A stretch of 46,222 bases of DNA from Pseudomonadota bacterium (GTDB taxonomy: Bacteria > Pseudomonadota > Gammaproteobacteria > Burkholderiales > Burkholderiaceae_C): the NCBI GenBank assembly GCA_963204815.1, contig CAUJHQ010000173.1, forward strand, positions 1 through 46,222, read 5' to 3'. Below are positions 8,793-17,379 of this stretch, piece by piece. A model generated the notes under the pieces. It had not been told where the DNA came from. It saw only the letters and a list, made by a program, of their open reading frames with translations, and ran no database searches. How positions within the stretch are numbered: the stretch's first letter is position 1; each line of letters opens with the position of its first letter. The position numbers and the translations under genes were made by a program.

Positions 8793-9488
8793 ATGCGCGC
8801 CGTCAAACCCGACGAACCCGCCGGCCGCGGCAACCTGGCCGAGCAGGTCTACGCCGACCTCAAGGCCGAGATGCACGACTTCCGCCTCGTGCCCGGTGAC
8901 CGCTTCTCCGAAGCCGAGATCGGTGCCCGCCTGGGCGTCAGCCGCACGCCGGTGCGCGAGGCGCTGTTCAGGCTGCGCAACGAAGGTCTGCTCGACGTCG
9001 AAAGCAAGAGCGGCTGGTTCGTGCGGCCGATCGACTTCGGCAAGCTCGAGGAGCTGTACGACCTGCGCGTGATCCTGGAAACGGCGGCGGTGGCACGCCT
9101 GTGCGCGCGCAGCGAGCCGGCGCCCGAGCTCGAGGAGCTGAAGGCCGCCTGGCTCGTACCGGCCGCCGAGCGCCTGACCGACGGGCGCGAAGTCGGTGCG
9201 CTCGACGAGCGCTTCCACGCCACGCTGGTGCGCGCCGCCGGCAACGCGGAAATCGCGCGCGTGCACTGGGACGTGACCGAGCGCATCCGCATCATCCGCC
9301 GCCTCGATTTCACGCGCGGCGACCGCGTCGAGGCCACCTACGTCGAGCACGCGAAGATCCTGCGCGCTGTCATCCAGCGCAAACCCGACCAGGCCCAGCT
9401 GCTGCTGCGCACGCACATCGAGCAGAGCAAGGCCGAGGTGCGCAAGATCACCCTCGCGACATTGCACGACGCGCGCCTGCGCGGCTGA
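8793..9488 (+). CDS. GntR-family transcriptional regulator, FCD (FadR) subfamily
   Basis: A 231-residue DNA-binding regulator. The winged helix-turn-helix lies near residues 15-75, with SEAEIGARLGVSRTPVREALFRL typical of the family. The C-terminal FCD ligand domain has the likely metal ligands D138, H142, H186 and H208 (in LDERFH, EHAKIL and RTHIEQ). Such regulators usually bind small carboxylates or similar metabolites. The gene sits at the junction of the two transporter modules, right before a perfect palindrome at 9542-9555 of the type bound by GntR/FCD proteins. It probably controls the downstream BMP-type operon and perhaps its own. The ligand is unknown; an allophanate-like or ureide compound is a guess from context. 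Confidence 0.9.
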   Translation: MRAVKPDEPAGRGNLAEQVYADLKAEMHDFRLVPGDRFSEAEIGARLGVSRTPVREALFRLRNEGLLDVESKSGWFVRPIDFGKLEELYDLRVILETAAVARLCARSEPAPELEELKAAWLVPAAERLTDGREVGALDERFHATLVRAAGNAEIARVHWDVTERIRIIRRLDFTRGDRVEATYVEHAKILRAVIQRKPDQAQLLLRTHIEQSKAEVRKITLATLHDARLRG

Positions 9489-9541
9489 CCGCGACCGCCG
9501 CCGCGCGCTTCGCCGTTCGGCACGGCTCTTGCTGGATACCA

Positions 9542-9555
9542 ACTGGTATACCAGT
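9542..9555. promoter_or_regulatory. Perfect 14-bp palindrome, probable GntR-type operator
   Basis: ACTGGTATACCAGT is a perfect palindrome in the 116-base gap between the regulator gene and the BMP binding-protein gene. A related imperfect copy, TGGATACCA, lies immediately before it at 9533-9541, so two TGG...ACCA sites are in tandem. The TGGTATACCA core fits the short symmetric sites bound by FCD-type GntR proteins. Its position about 50 bases ahead of the next start suggests that it overlaps or follows the promoter of the BMP operon. I could not identify a confident -35/-10 pair. Confidence 0.7.
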
Positions 9556-9604
9556 GCGTGCACCAAACCGGCACGCCGAGTCCCACCCCTCGATGGAGCC
9601 GACG

Positions 9605-10720
9605 ATGTCGCACAGGAACCCCCAGGAGATCAACCGCCGCCGCGCGCTCGCGCAGCTGTCCGCCGCCTCGCTGGCCGGCTTCGCCCCGTGGGCGCTGGCG
9701 CAGAAGCCGATGAGCATCGGCTTCATCTACGTCGGCCCGAAGGACGACTTCGGCTACAACCAGGCGCACGCCGAGGCGGCCGCCGAAGTGAAGAAGATGG
9801 CTGGCGTGAAGGTGGTCGAGGAAGAGAACGTGCCCGAGACGCAGGCCGTGCAGAAGACCATGCAGGGCATGATCTCGCAGGACGGTGCGACGCTGCTGTT
9901 CCCTACCAGCTTCGGCTACTTCGACCCGCACATGCTCGCCGTCGCCGGCAAGAACACCGGCGTTCGCTTCGCCCACTGCGGCGGCCTGTGGACCAAGGGC
10001 AAGCACCCGGACAACACCGGCAGCTTCTTCGGCTACATCGACGAGGCGCAGTACCTCAACGGCGTGGTCGCGGGCCACATGTCCAAGAGCAAGAAGATCG
10101 GCTTCGTCGCCGCCAAGCCGATCCCGCAGGTGCTGCGCAACATCAACGCCTTCACGCTGGGCGCGAAGTCGGTCGACCCGAAGATCACCTGCTCGGTCAT
10201 CTTCACCGGCGACTGGAGCATGGCGGTGAAGGAAGCCGAGGCGACGAACAGCCTGGCCGACCAGGGCGTCGACGTCTTCACGATGCACGTCGACGGCCCG
10301 AAGGTCGTCGTCGAAACCGCCGCCAAGCGCGGCAAGATGGTCTGCGGCTACCACGCCAGCCAGGCCAAGCTGGCCCCGGCGGCCTACCTGACCGGCGCCG
10401 AATGGAACTGGATCAGCGCGTACAAGCAGATCATCGACGCCGCCAAGAGCGGCAAGCCGCACCCGAACTTCGTGCGCGGCGGCCTGAAGGACGGCTTCGT
10501 GAAGACCTCGCCCTACGGCAGCATGGTCACCGAGGCCGCGCGCAAGAACGCCGACGCGGTGAAGGCGAAGATGGTTGCCGGCAGCTTCGACATCTTCGCC
10601 GGCGAGATGAAGGACAACACCGGCAAGGTCGTGATCCCGAAGGGCAAGGCCTACAAGCAGACCGATGTCGAGCTCGAAGGCATGAACTACCTGATCGAAG
10701 GCGTCATCGGCAAGATCTAG
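9605..10720 (+). CDS. BMP-family ABC transporter substrate-binding protein
   Basis: A 371-residue basic-membrane-protein (PnrA/Med-like) binding protein. It starts with an arginine-rich segment NRRRALAQL (residues 10-18) and a hydrophobic stretch ending in PWALAQ, a Tat-like or Sec signal. The mature protein shows IGFIYVGPKDDFGYNQAHA, then GKNTGVRFAHCGG and KKIGFVAAKPIPQ, as in the family. I chose ATG 9605 because GGAG lies six bases before it; an in-frame ATG at 9593 lacks this. Known BMP proteins bind nucleosides and purines. Here the permeases, ATPase and three amide hydrolases that follow suggest a ureide ligand such as biuret. That ligand is inference. Confidence 0.92.
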   Translation: MSHRNPQEINRRRALAQLSAASLAGFAPWALAQKPMSIGFIYVGPKDDFGYNQAHAEAAAEVKKMAGVKVVEEENVPETQAVQKTMQGMISQDGATLLFPTSFGYFDPHMLAVAGKNTGVRFAHCGGLWTKGKHPDNTGSFFGYIDEAQYLNGVVAGHMSKSKKIGFVAAKPIPQVLRNINAFTLGAKSVDPKITCSVIFTGDWSMAVKEAEATNSLADQGVDVFTMHVDGPKVVVETAAKRGKMVCGYHASQAKLAPAAYLTGAEWNWISAYKQIIDAAKSGKPHPNFVRGGLKDGFVKTSPYGSMVTEAARKNADAVKAKMVAGSFDIFAGEMKDNTGKVVIPKGKAYKQTDVELEGMNYLIEGVIGKI

Positions 10721-10736
10721 CCGCAGGACCGCCGCG

Positions 10737-11819
10737 ATGCGCCGCCCCTGGCACGACCTGGCCGAAGCCTTCGCGCTGCCGGCGCTGGCACTCGCCGGCG
10801 CGCTGCTGCTGTTCGGCGTGTTCGTCTGGTTCGGCGGCCACGACCCGCTGGAAGTCTGGAAGCTGCTGTTCGTCGGCGCCTTCGGCGACGCGTTCTCGTG
10901 GCAGAACACGCTGCAGCGTGCCGCGCCGCTGATGCTGACGGCGCTCACGGTGGCACTGCCGGCGCGCGCGGGCCTGGTCATCATCGGCGGCGAGGGCGCG
11001 CTGGTGCTCGGCGGGCTGGCGGCGGCCGGCCTGCCGTACCTCTTCACGCCGCCGGCAGGCACCTCCGGCACCGTGATCCTGATGGTTGGCGCGGCGCTCG
11101 CCGGCGCGGCGTGGATCGCCTTCGCCGGCGCGCTGCGCCAGTGGCGCGGCGTCAACGAGACGATCTCCAGCCTGCTGCTCGGCTACATCGCGATCGCGCT
11201 CTTCAAGCACTGGGTCGAAGGCTCGATGCGCGACCCCGCCAGCCTCAACAAGCCGTCGACGCTGCCGCTGGCCGACAGCCTGCGCATCGGTGGCCTCTTC
11301 GGCTACGACGTGCACTGGGGCCTCGTGTGGGGCGTCGTGTTCTGCGTCGTCGCCGCGCTGTGGCTGATGTACACCACGCACGGCTTCGCCACCCGCGTGG
11401 TGGGCGGCAACGCGCGCGCCGCGCGGCTGGTCGGCCTGCCGACGAACCGGCTCATCATCACCGCCTGCGCGCTCGGCGGCGCGGCGGCCGGGCTGGCCGG
11501 CGGCATCGAGGTGGCGGCGGTGCACACGGCGGCGAACGCCTCGCTGATCGCCGGGCTGGGCTACGCCGGCATCCTGGTCAGCTTCGTGGCGCGGCACCAC
11601 CCGCTGGCGATCATTCCGGTGGCCATCCTCTTCGGCGGCTTCGGCGCCGCCGGCAGCCTGCTGCAGCGGCGTCTGGGCCTGCCCGACGCTTCGGTGCAGG
11701 TGCTGCTGGGCTTCGCGTTCGTCATCATCCTGGCCAGCGAGGCGCTGCGCGGGCGGCTTCTGCCGTTCAGCTTCATGCCGCAGCGCGCGCCGCTGCCCAC
11801 CGCGAAGGCGGCAACATGA
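10737..11819 (+). CDS. BMP-type ABC transporter permease (first)
   Basis: A 360-residue inner-membrane permease with about nine to ten hydrophobic segments, of the BPD_transp_2 family shared by nucleoside (BMP) and sugar importers. Family features are ARAGLVIIGGEGALVLGG in the first third, the GVNETISSLLLGYIA stretch, and NARAARLVGLPTNRLI as the coupling region to the ATPase. The gene begins 16 bases after the binding-protein stop, with CAGGA before the ATG. It overlaps the second permease by four bases (ATGA), so the two membrane subunits should be made in step. Confidence 0.92.
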   Translation: MRRPWHDLAEAFALPALALAGALLLFGVFVWFGGHDPLEVWKLLFVGAFGDAFSWQNTLQRAAPLMLTALTVALPARAGLVIIGGEGALVLGGLAAAGLPYLFTPPAGTSGTVILMVGAALAGAAWIAFAGALRQWRGVNETISSLLLGYIAIALFKHWVEGSMRDPASLNKPSTLPLADSLRIGGLFGYDVHWGLVWGVVFCVVAALWLMYTTHGFATRVVGGNARAARLVGLPTNRLIITACALGGAAAGLAGGIEVAAVHTAANASLIAGLGYAGILVSFVARHHPLAIIPVAILFGGFGAAGSLLQRRLGLPDASVQVLLGFAFVIILASEALRGRLLPFSFMPQRAPLPTAKAAT

Positions 11820-12733
11820 ACGCGGCGTTCGTCGATGTCCTGATCGCCGTGCTCGGCGGTGCCATCCGTGTCGGCACGCCCTTCCTCTTCGTCAGCCTGG
11901 GTGAATGCCTCACCGAGAAGGCCGGGCGCATCAACCTCGGCCTGGAAGGCGTGCTCGTGTTCTCGGCGATGGCCGGCTTCGGCGGCGCCTACCTCACCGG
12001 CTCGCCGTGGGTGGGCGTGCTGCTGGCGGGTGCCTGCGGCGCGCTGCTCGCGCTGCTGCACGGGCTGGTGTGCTCGCTGCAGCGCGTGAACGACGTTGCC
12101 ATGGGCATCGCGCTGATGATGCTGGGCGCCGGCCTCGCGTTCTACCTGGGCAAGCCGCTGATCCAGCCGCAGGCGCCGCAGATCCCGTCGCTCGACCTGG
12201 GCGGCTGGAGCGCATCGCCCTCGGTGCAGGCGGCGCTGAAGATCAACGCGCTGTTCCCGATCGGCGTCGTGCTGGCGCTGCTGATGGGCTGGGCCTTCAT
12301 GAACACGCGCTGGGGGCTGGTGGTGCGCATGGTCGGCGACTCTTCCGACGCGGCGCGCGCGCTCGGCACCAGCGTGAACGGTGTGCGCATCGCCGCCACC
12401 ACGGCGGGCGGCTTCATCGCCGGCCTGGGCGGTGCGAGCCTCAGCCTGTACTACCCGGGCAGCTGGAACGAAGGCTTGTCCAGCGGCCAGGGCCTGATCG
12501 CCGTGGCGCTGGTGATCTTCGCCCGCTGGAGCCCCGTGCGCTGCCTCGGCGCGGCGCTGCTGTTCGGCGGCGCCGGCGCGCTGGGGCCGGCGCTGCAGAG
12601 CGTGGGCGTCAGCGGCTACTACCACCTCTTCAACGCGGTGCCCTACATCCTGACGCTGGCGATCCTGGTGTGGACCTGTTCGCCCAAGCGCAGCCTGAAG
12701 GGCGCACCCCTCGAACTGGGAGTTTCACGATGA
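11816..12733 (+). CDS. BMP-type ABC transporter permease (second)
   Basis: A 305-residue permease of the same family as its neighbour, with several membrane segments. It shows the family-typical [21 protein letters not shown] near residues 31-52 and a coupling-loop region around [20 protein letters not shown]. It pairs with the preceding permease to form the channel. The start overlaps the upstream stop, and its own stop overlaps the formamidase-like gene start (ATGA). A hydrolase gene is therefore translationally coupled to a transport subunit. Confidence 0.92.
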   Translation: MNAAFVDVLIAVLGGAIRVGTPFLFVSLGECLTEKAGRINLGLEGVLVFSAMAGFGGAYLTGSPWVGVLLAGACGALLALLHGLVCSLQRVNDVAMGIALMMLGAGLAFYLGKPLIQPQAPQIPSLDLGGWSASPSVQAALKINALFPIGVVLALLMGWAFMNTRWGLVVRMVGDSSDAARALGTSVNGVRIAATTAGGFIAGLGGASLSLYYPGSWNEGLSSGQGLIAVALVIFARWSPVRCLGAALLFGGAGALGPALQSVGVSGYYHLFNAVPYILTLAILVWTCSPKRSLKGAPLELGVSR

Positions 12734-13752
12734 GCGGACTGGGTGGCCTCAACAAGTCGCCGAACGGCGTCGTCGTCGGCCTGGTGCAGCTGCAGCTGCC
12801 GGTGGTCGACACGCCGGCGCAGCTCAAGGCGCAGGCCGAACGCATCTGCTGGATGGTGGGCAAGGCGCGGCGCAACCTGGGGACGATGGACCTCGTCGTG
12901 TTCCCGGAATACGCGCTGCACGGCCTGTCGATGAGCACGGCCGACGAGCTGATGGTCAGCCTCGACGGCCCCGAGGTGGCCTCCTTCAAGGCCGCCTGCG
13001 TGCAGCACAGGATCTGGGGCTGTTTCTCCATCATGGAGAAGAACCCGGGCGGCAACCCGTACAACACCGGGATCATCATCGACGACACCGGCGCGCTGCG
13101 GCTGTACTACCGCAAGCTGCACCCGTGGATCCCGGTCGAGGCCTGGGAGCCGGGCAACATGGGCATCCCGGTCTGCGACGGGCCGAACGGCAGCAAGCTC
13201 GCGCTCATCATCTGCCACGACGGCATGTTTCCCGAGATGGCGCGCGAGGCCGCCTACAAGGGCGCCGAGATCATCCTGCGGACGGCCGGCTACACGGCGC
13301 CGATCCGCCATGCGTGGAAGATCACCAACCAGGCGAACGCGTTCCAGAACCTCGCCATCACCGCCAGCGTGTGCCTGTGCGGCAGCGACGGCAGCTTCGA
13401 CAGCATGGGCGAGGCCATGTTCTGCCACTTCGACGGCAGTGTCATCACCGCCGGCGGTGCGCGGCCCGACGAGATCGTCACCGCCGAACTGCGGCCGGAC
13501 CTGGTGCGCGAGGCGCGTGCCGGCTGGGGCGTGGAGAACAACCCGTACCAGCTCTACCACCGCGGCTACGTGGCGGTGAAGGGCGGCGCGCAGGACTGCC
13601 CCTACACCTTCATGCACGACATGGTGGCCGGCCGCTACAAGCTGCCGTGGGACGCCACGATCCAGGTGCGCGACGGCACGCCCTGCGGCTTTGCGGCGCC
13701 GACACGCGCGTATCGCGGCCCGGAGCCGAACCCGGTCGAGGAGACGCGCTGA
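12730..13752 (+). CDS. Formamidase-like nitrilase-superfamily amidohydrolase
   Basis: A 340-residue carbon-nitrogen hydrolase closely resembling Helicobacter AmiF formamidase, which splits formamide to formate and ammonia. The catalytic triad is visible: E60 (VFPEYALHG), K129 (YYRKLHPW) and C162 (ICHDGMFPE), close to AmiF E60, K133 and C166. Other shared stretches are [15 protein letters not shown] and [18 protein letters not shown] ribosome site precedes the ATG. It lies inside the BMP transporter operon next to biuH, so its real substrate may be formamide released from a ureide or another short amide. The symbol amiF is withheld because substrate choice between formamide and aliphatic amides cannot be read here. 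Confidence 0.88.
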   Translation: MSGLGGLNKSPNGVVVGLVQLQLPVVDTPAQLKAQAERICWMVGKARRNLGTMDLVVFPEYALHGLSMSTADELMVSLDGPEVASFKAACVQHRIWGCFSIMEKNPGGNPYNTGIIIDDTGALRLYYRKLHPWIPVEAWEPGNMGIPVCDGPNGSKLALIICHDGMFPEMAREAAYKGAEIILRTAGYTAPIRHAWKITNQANAFQNLAITASVCLCGSDGSFDSMGEAMFCHFDGSVITAGGARPDEIVTAELRPDLVREARAGWGVENNPYQLYHRGYVAVKGGAQDCPYTFMHDMVAGRYKLPWDATIQVRDGTPCGFAAPTRAYRGPEPNPVEETR

Positions 13753-14435
13753 TGCCACACATCGCCTCCGCGCCTTACGCCTGGCCGTTCGACGGCGACC
13801 TGCGGCCAGCGAACACCGCGCTGATCGTCATCGACATGCAGACCGACTTCTGCGGCGTCGGCGGCTACGTCGACAAGATGGGCTACGACCTCAGCCTCAC
13901 GCGCGCGCCGATCGAGCCCATCAAGGCCTTGCTGGCCGCGATGCGCGCGAAGGGCTGCACCATCATCCACACCCGCGAAGGGCACCGCCCGGACCTGTCG
14001 GACCTGCCGGCCAACAAGCGCTGGCGCTCGCGGCAGATCGGCGCCGGCATCGGCGATGCGGGCCCCTGCGGCCGCATCCTCGTGCGCGGCGAGCCCGGCT
14101 GGGAAATCATCCCCGAACTGGCGCCGCTGCCCGGCGAGATCGTCATCGACAAGCCGGGCAAGGGCAGCTTCTGCGCCACCGATCTCGAACTCATCCTGCA
14201 CACGAAGGGCATCCGCAACCTCGTGCTCACCGGCATCACCACCGACGTCTGCGTGCACACCACGATGCGCGAAGCCAACGACCGCGGCTTCGAGTGCGCG
14301 ATCCTCGAAGACTGCACCGGCGCCACTGACCTGGGCAACCACCAGGCGGCGCTGAAGATGGTGCTGATGCAGGGCGGCGTGTTCGGCACCGTGTCGAACT
14401 CGAAGGCGGTGATCGAGGCGATCGGCGCCCTATGA
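13752..14435 (+). CDS. biuH: Biuret hydrolase (isochorismatase-like cysteine hydrolase)
   Basis: A 227-residue hydrolase that should convert biuret to allophanate and ammonia. The catalytic triad is D28, K134 and C167. These equal D36, K142 and C175 of Rhizobium leguminosarum BiuH with one constant offset of eight. Other residues I recall as lining or gating the BiuH active site also match at that offset: F33 (Phe41), Y39 (Tyr47), M43 (Met51), Q207 (Gln215) and V210 (Val218). Long stretches such as [18 protein letters not shown] and [20 protein letters not shown] agree with that enzyme. The allophanate product matches the AtzF gene at the window start. It starts by overlapping the formamidase-like stop (TGATG) and overlaps the ATPase gene at its end. 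Confidence 0.92.
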   Translation: MPHIASAPYAWPFDGDLRPANTALIVIDMQTDFCGVGGYVDKMGYDLSLTRAPIEPIKALLAAMRAKGCTIIHTREGHRPDLSDLPANKRWRSRQIGAGIGDAGPCGRILVRGEPGWEIIPELAPLPGEIVIDKPGKGSFCATDLELILHTKGIRNLVLTGITTDVCVHTTMREANDRGFECAILEDCTGATDLGNHQAALKMVLMQGGVFGTVSNSKAVIEAIGAL

Positions 14436-15979
14436 GCACGAGCCATGCGCTGTCGCTGGAGACCTTCGAACTGACGAAGCGCTTCGGCGCCTTCGCCGCG
14501 ATGGACGCGGTGTCGCTGAAGGTGCGCCCCGGCACCGTGCATGCGCTGCTGGGCGAGAACGGTGCCGGCAAGAGCACGCTCGTGAAGTGCGTCGTCGGCT
14601 ACTACAAGCCGGACGGCGGCGCGGTGATGCTCGACGGCCGGGAACAGCAGATCGACTCGCCGGTGGCCAGCCGCGCGCTCGGCATCGGCATGGTCTACCA
14701 GCACTTCACCGTCGTGCCCGGCATGACGGTGGCCGAGAACCTGCTGCTCGCGCGCGGCAAGCTGCCCGCCGTCATCGACTGGAAGCGCGTGCGCGCCGAA
14801 CTCTCGGCCTTCCTCGAGACCACGCCGTTCAGGCTGGACCTCGACGCGACGCCGCAGGACCTGTCCGCCGGCGAGAAGCAGAAGCTCGAGATCCTGAAGC
14901 AGCTCTACCTGAAGCCGCGCCTGCTGATCCTGGACGAGCCCACCTCGGTGCTGACGCCGCAGGAGGCCGACGAGGTGCTGGGCCTGCTGAAGCAGCGTGC
15001 CCATGCCGGCGACTGCACGGTGGTGATGATCACGCACAAGTTCCGCGAGGTCGCCGAACACGCCGACGACGTGAGCGTGCTGCGGCGCGGCCGGCTGGTC
15101 GCCAGCCACGCGGTGGCCGAAGTCGGCGCCGCGCAGCTGGCCTCGGCGATGGTCGGCGAGGGCAAGGCGACGACGGTGTCGCTGGCGCGCGACCTGCGCG
15201 AGCCCGGCGCCGCCACGCTGCAGGTGAAGCAGCTCGTCGTCGCCGGGGACCGCGGCGAACTCGCGGTGCAGGGCCTCGACCTCACCGTGCACGCCGGCGA
15301 GATCGTCGGCGTCGCCGGCGTCTCCGGCAACGGCCAGCGCGAGCTGATGGAAGCCCTGGTCGGCCAGCGCGCCACCGAAGGCGGCAGCGTGCACGTGGCC
15401 GGCGAACGTTTCCACGCGACGCGCGCGCAGAACCGCCGGCTGAAAGTGCGCAGCCTGCCCGAGGAACCGCTGCGCAACGCCTGCGTCGGCGAACTGAGCG
15501 TCGGCCACAACATGGGCCTGCGCGTGTTCGACGCCCCGCCGGCGGCGCGTGGCGGCTGGCTGCAATGGGGCGTGGTGCGCGAGCGCGCGCGCCGGCTGAT
15601 CGCCGAGTACGGCGTGAAGACGCAGGGCGAGGGCGCGCCGATCCGCTCGCTGTCCGGAGGCAACGTGCAGCGCGCGGTGCTGGCGCGTGAACTGTCGGAA
15701 GACGCCGCGTTGCTGCTCGTCAGCAACCCGGTGTTCGGCCTCGATTTCGCTGCGGTGGCCGAAATCCACGGCCGCCTGGTGGCGGCGCGCAACCGCGGCG
15801 CCGCCGTGCTGCTGGTGAGCGAAGACCTCGACGAACTGCTGACGCTGGCGGACCGGCTGGTGGTGATGAGCGAAGGCCGCGTCGTCTACGAATGCCCGGC
15901 CGCCGGCGCCGACCGCCACACGCTGGGCGCGCACATGGGCGGCCATGGCGACGGCGGCGACGAAAAGGCCGCCGCATGA
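14432..15979 (+). CDS. BMP-type ABC transporter ATPase, two nucleotide-binding domains
   Basis: A 515-residue double ATPase that powers the BMP-type importer. The first domain is complete: GENGAGKST near residues 37-45, [24 protein letters not shown] and [13 protein letters not shown]. The second domain has a degenerate Walker A ([10 protein letters not shown], no Lys), which is usual in this family, and [15 protein letters not shown]. Its Walker B region reads [13 protein letters not shown] instead of the common QPTRGLD, which is unusual. The C-terminus ends in a Gly/His/Asp-rich tail ([10 protein letters not shown]). The gene lies between two isochorismatase-like hydrolase genes and overlaps both by four bases. 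Confidence 0.92.
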   Translation: MSTSHALSLETFELTKRFGAFAAMDAVSLKVRPGTVHALLGENGAGKSTLVKCVVGYYKPDGGAVMLDGREQQIDSPVASRALGIGMVYQHFTVVPGMTVAENLLLARGKLPAVIDWKRVRAELSAFLETTPFRLDLDATPQDLSAGEKQKLEILKQLYLKPRLLILDEPTSVLTPQEADEVLGLLKQRAHAGDCTVVMITHKFREVAEHADDVSVLRRGRLVASHAVAEVGAAQLASAMVGEGKATTVSLARDLREPGAATLQVKQLVVAGDRGELAVQGLDLTVHAGEIVGVAGVSGNGQRELMEALVGQRATEGGSVHVAGERFHATRAQNRRLKVRSLPEEPLRNACVGELSVGHNMGLRVFDAPPAARGGWLQWGVVRERARRLIAEYGVKTQGEGAPIRSLSGGNVQRAVLARELSEDAALLLVSNPVFGLDFAAVAEIHGRLVAARNRGAAVLLVSEDLDELLTLADRLVVMSEGRVVYECPAAGADRHTLGAHMGGHGDGGDEKAAA

Positions 15980-16644
15980 TCACCGTCGAAGCCGATCCGT
16001 TCGACTACGCGCTGCCGCCGGGCCGCGCGGCGCTCGTCGTCATCGACATGCAGCGCGATTTCGTGGAGCCCGGCGGCTTCGGCGCATCGCTGGGCAACGA
16101 CGTCACGCGCCTGCACACCGCCATCGCGCCGATCGCCGCGCTGCTGGCGGCCTGGCGCGCGCGCGGCTGGCCGGTGCTGCACACGCGCGAATGCCACCGG
16201 CCCGACCTGTCGGACCTGCCGCTGTCCAAGCGCGACCGCGGCCACCCGGCGCTGCGCATCGGTGACCCCGGGCCGATGGGGCGCCTGCTGGTCGCCGGCG
16301 AGCCGGGCGCCGACATCGTTCCGGCGCTGGCGCCGGCCGCCGGCGAGTGGGTCATCGACAAGCCCGGCAAGGGCATGTTCTGGGGCACGGGCCTGCACGA
16401 GAAGCTGCAGGCGGCCGGCATCACGCACCTCGTGTTCACCGGCGTGACGACCGAAGTCTGCGTGCAGACCAGCATGCGCGAGGCGAACGACCGCGGCTAC
16501 GAATGCCTGATCGTCGAGGACGCGACCGAGAGCTACTTCCCGGAGTTCAAGGCCGCCGCGCTGGCGATGATCACTGCACAAGGCGCCATCGTCGGCTGGA
16601 AGGCCGGCAGCGCGACGCTGCTGCGCGCCCTCAACGCGGCTTGA
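15976..16644 (+). CDS. Second isochorismatase-like cysteine hydrolase (ureide amidohydrolase, substrate uncertain)
   Basis: A 222-residue paralogue of the upstream biuret hydrolase. The triad D24, K129, C162 is present ([25 protein letters not shown]). It shares [12 protein letters not shown] and [12 protein letters not shown] with BiuH and keeps the Gln that gates the BiuH tunnel (Q202), but replaces the CTGATD segment with ATESYFPEF. The family also contains triuret hydrolase (TrtA, reported to cluster with biuH), guanylurea hydrolase (GuuH) and ureidoacrylate hydrolase (RutB). Clustering with biuH and atzF favours a substrate whose product feeds biuret or allophanate, such as triuret. This is inference; the sequence alone does not decide. 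The stop overlaps the end of the convergent RraA-type gene by 14 bases. Confidence 0.85.
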   Translation: MITVEADPFDYALPPGRAALVVIDMQRDFVEPGGFGASLGNDVTRLHTAIAPIAALLAAWRARGWPVLHTRECHRPDLSDLPLSKRDRGHPALRIGDPGPMGRLLVAGEPGADIVPALAPAAGEWVIDKPGKGMFWGTGLHEKLQAAGITHLVFTGVTTEVCVQTSMREANDRGYECLIVEDATESYFPEFKAAALAMITAQGAIVGWKAGSATLLRALNAA

Positions 16645-17365
16645 CCTGCTGCGCCACCCAGGCCTGGTAGGCCGCCTGGTTCTCGGCGTTCGGCGGATAC
16701 AGGCCGGGCAGCGTGGCGCCGGCCTCGACGCGGCCCATGATCCAGGTCTCCAGGCGTTCGGTCTCGACGGCGGCCGTGACGACCTCCTCCAGCAGCGCCT
16801 GAGGGATCAGCACCGCGCCGTCATCGTCGACCACGATCACGTCGTTCGGGAACACCGCCACGCCGCCGCAGCCCACCGGCTCCTGCCAGCCGACGAAGGT
16901 GAGGCCGGCCACCGACGGCGGCGCCGCGGTGCCCTGGCACCACACCGGCAGCCCGGTGCCGCGCACGCCGGCGGCGTCGCGCACCACGCCGTCGGTCACG
17001 AGCGCGGCGACGCCGCGCCGCGCCATGCGCGCGCAGAGGATGTCGCCGAAGATGCCGGCGTCGGTGACCCCCATCGCGCCGACGACGGCGATGCAGCCGG
17101 CGGGCATGGCCTCGATGGCGGCGCGGGTGGAGATCGGCGAGCCCCACGAGGCGGGCGTGGCGAGGTCTTCGCGCGCCGGCACGAAGCGCAGCGTGAAGGC
17201 GCGGCCCACCAGCCGCGGCTGGCCCGGCGACAGCGGCCGCGTGCCGCGCAGCCAGACGTTGCGCAGGCCCTTCTTCAGCAGCACGGTGGTGAGGGTGGCG
17301 GTGGACACGCCGGCCAGCGCGTCGATGACGGCGCGGTCCAGCGGCAGGGTGGCGGTGGTGGTCAT
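16631..17365 (-). CDS. RraA-family protein (HMG/CHA aldolase-like)
   Basis: A 244-residue protein of the RraA/4-hydroxy-4-methyl-2-oxoglutarate aldolase family. The metal and substrate motif is intact: [24 protein letters not shown] near residues 107-130, with R129 and D130 in the place of the catalytic Arg and Mg2+-binding Asp. Members cleave 4-hydroxy-2-oxo acids to pyruvate and another oxo acid, or act as oxaloacetate decarboxylases, so an aldolase role is more likely than RNase E inhibition. The ATG at 17365 is chosen. An alternative in-frame GTG at 17383 would overlap the upstream stop and add six residues. Its 3' end overlaps the plus-strand hydrolase gene. Confidence 0.85.
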   Translation of the reverse strand: MTTTATLPLDRAVIDALAGVSTATLTTVLLKKGLRNVWLRGTRPLSPGQPRLVGRAFTLRFVPAREDLATPASWGSPISTRAAIEAMPAGCIAVVGAMGVTDAGIFGDILCARMARRGVAALVTDGVVRDAAGVRGTGLPVWCQGTAAPPSVAGLTFVGWQEPVGCGGVAVFPNDVIVVDDDGAVLIPQALLEEVVTAAVETERLETWIMGRVEAGATLPGLYPPNAENQAAYQAWVAQQVKPR

Positions 17366-17379
17366 GTCGGCGTGCGCTT

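Noticed and set aside
15300..15340. Missing Lys in the second Walker A of the BMP-type ATPase as a possible defect
   Set aside because: A GxxGNGQ form in the second domain is normal in this ATPase family.
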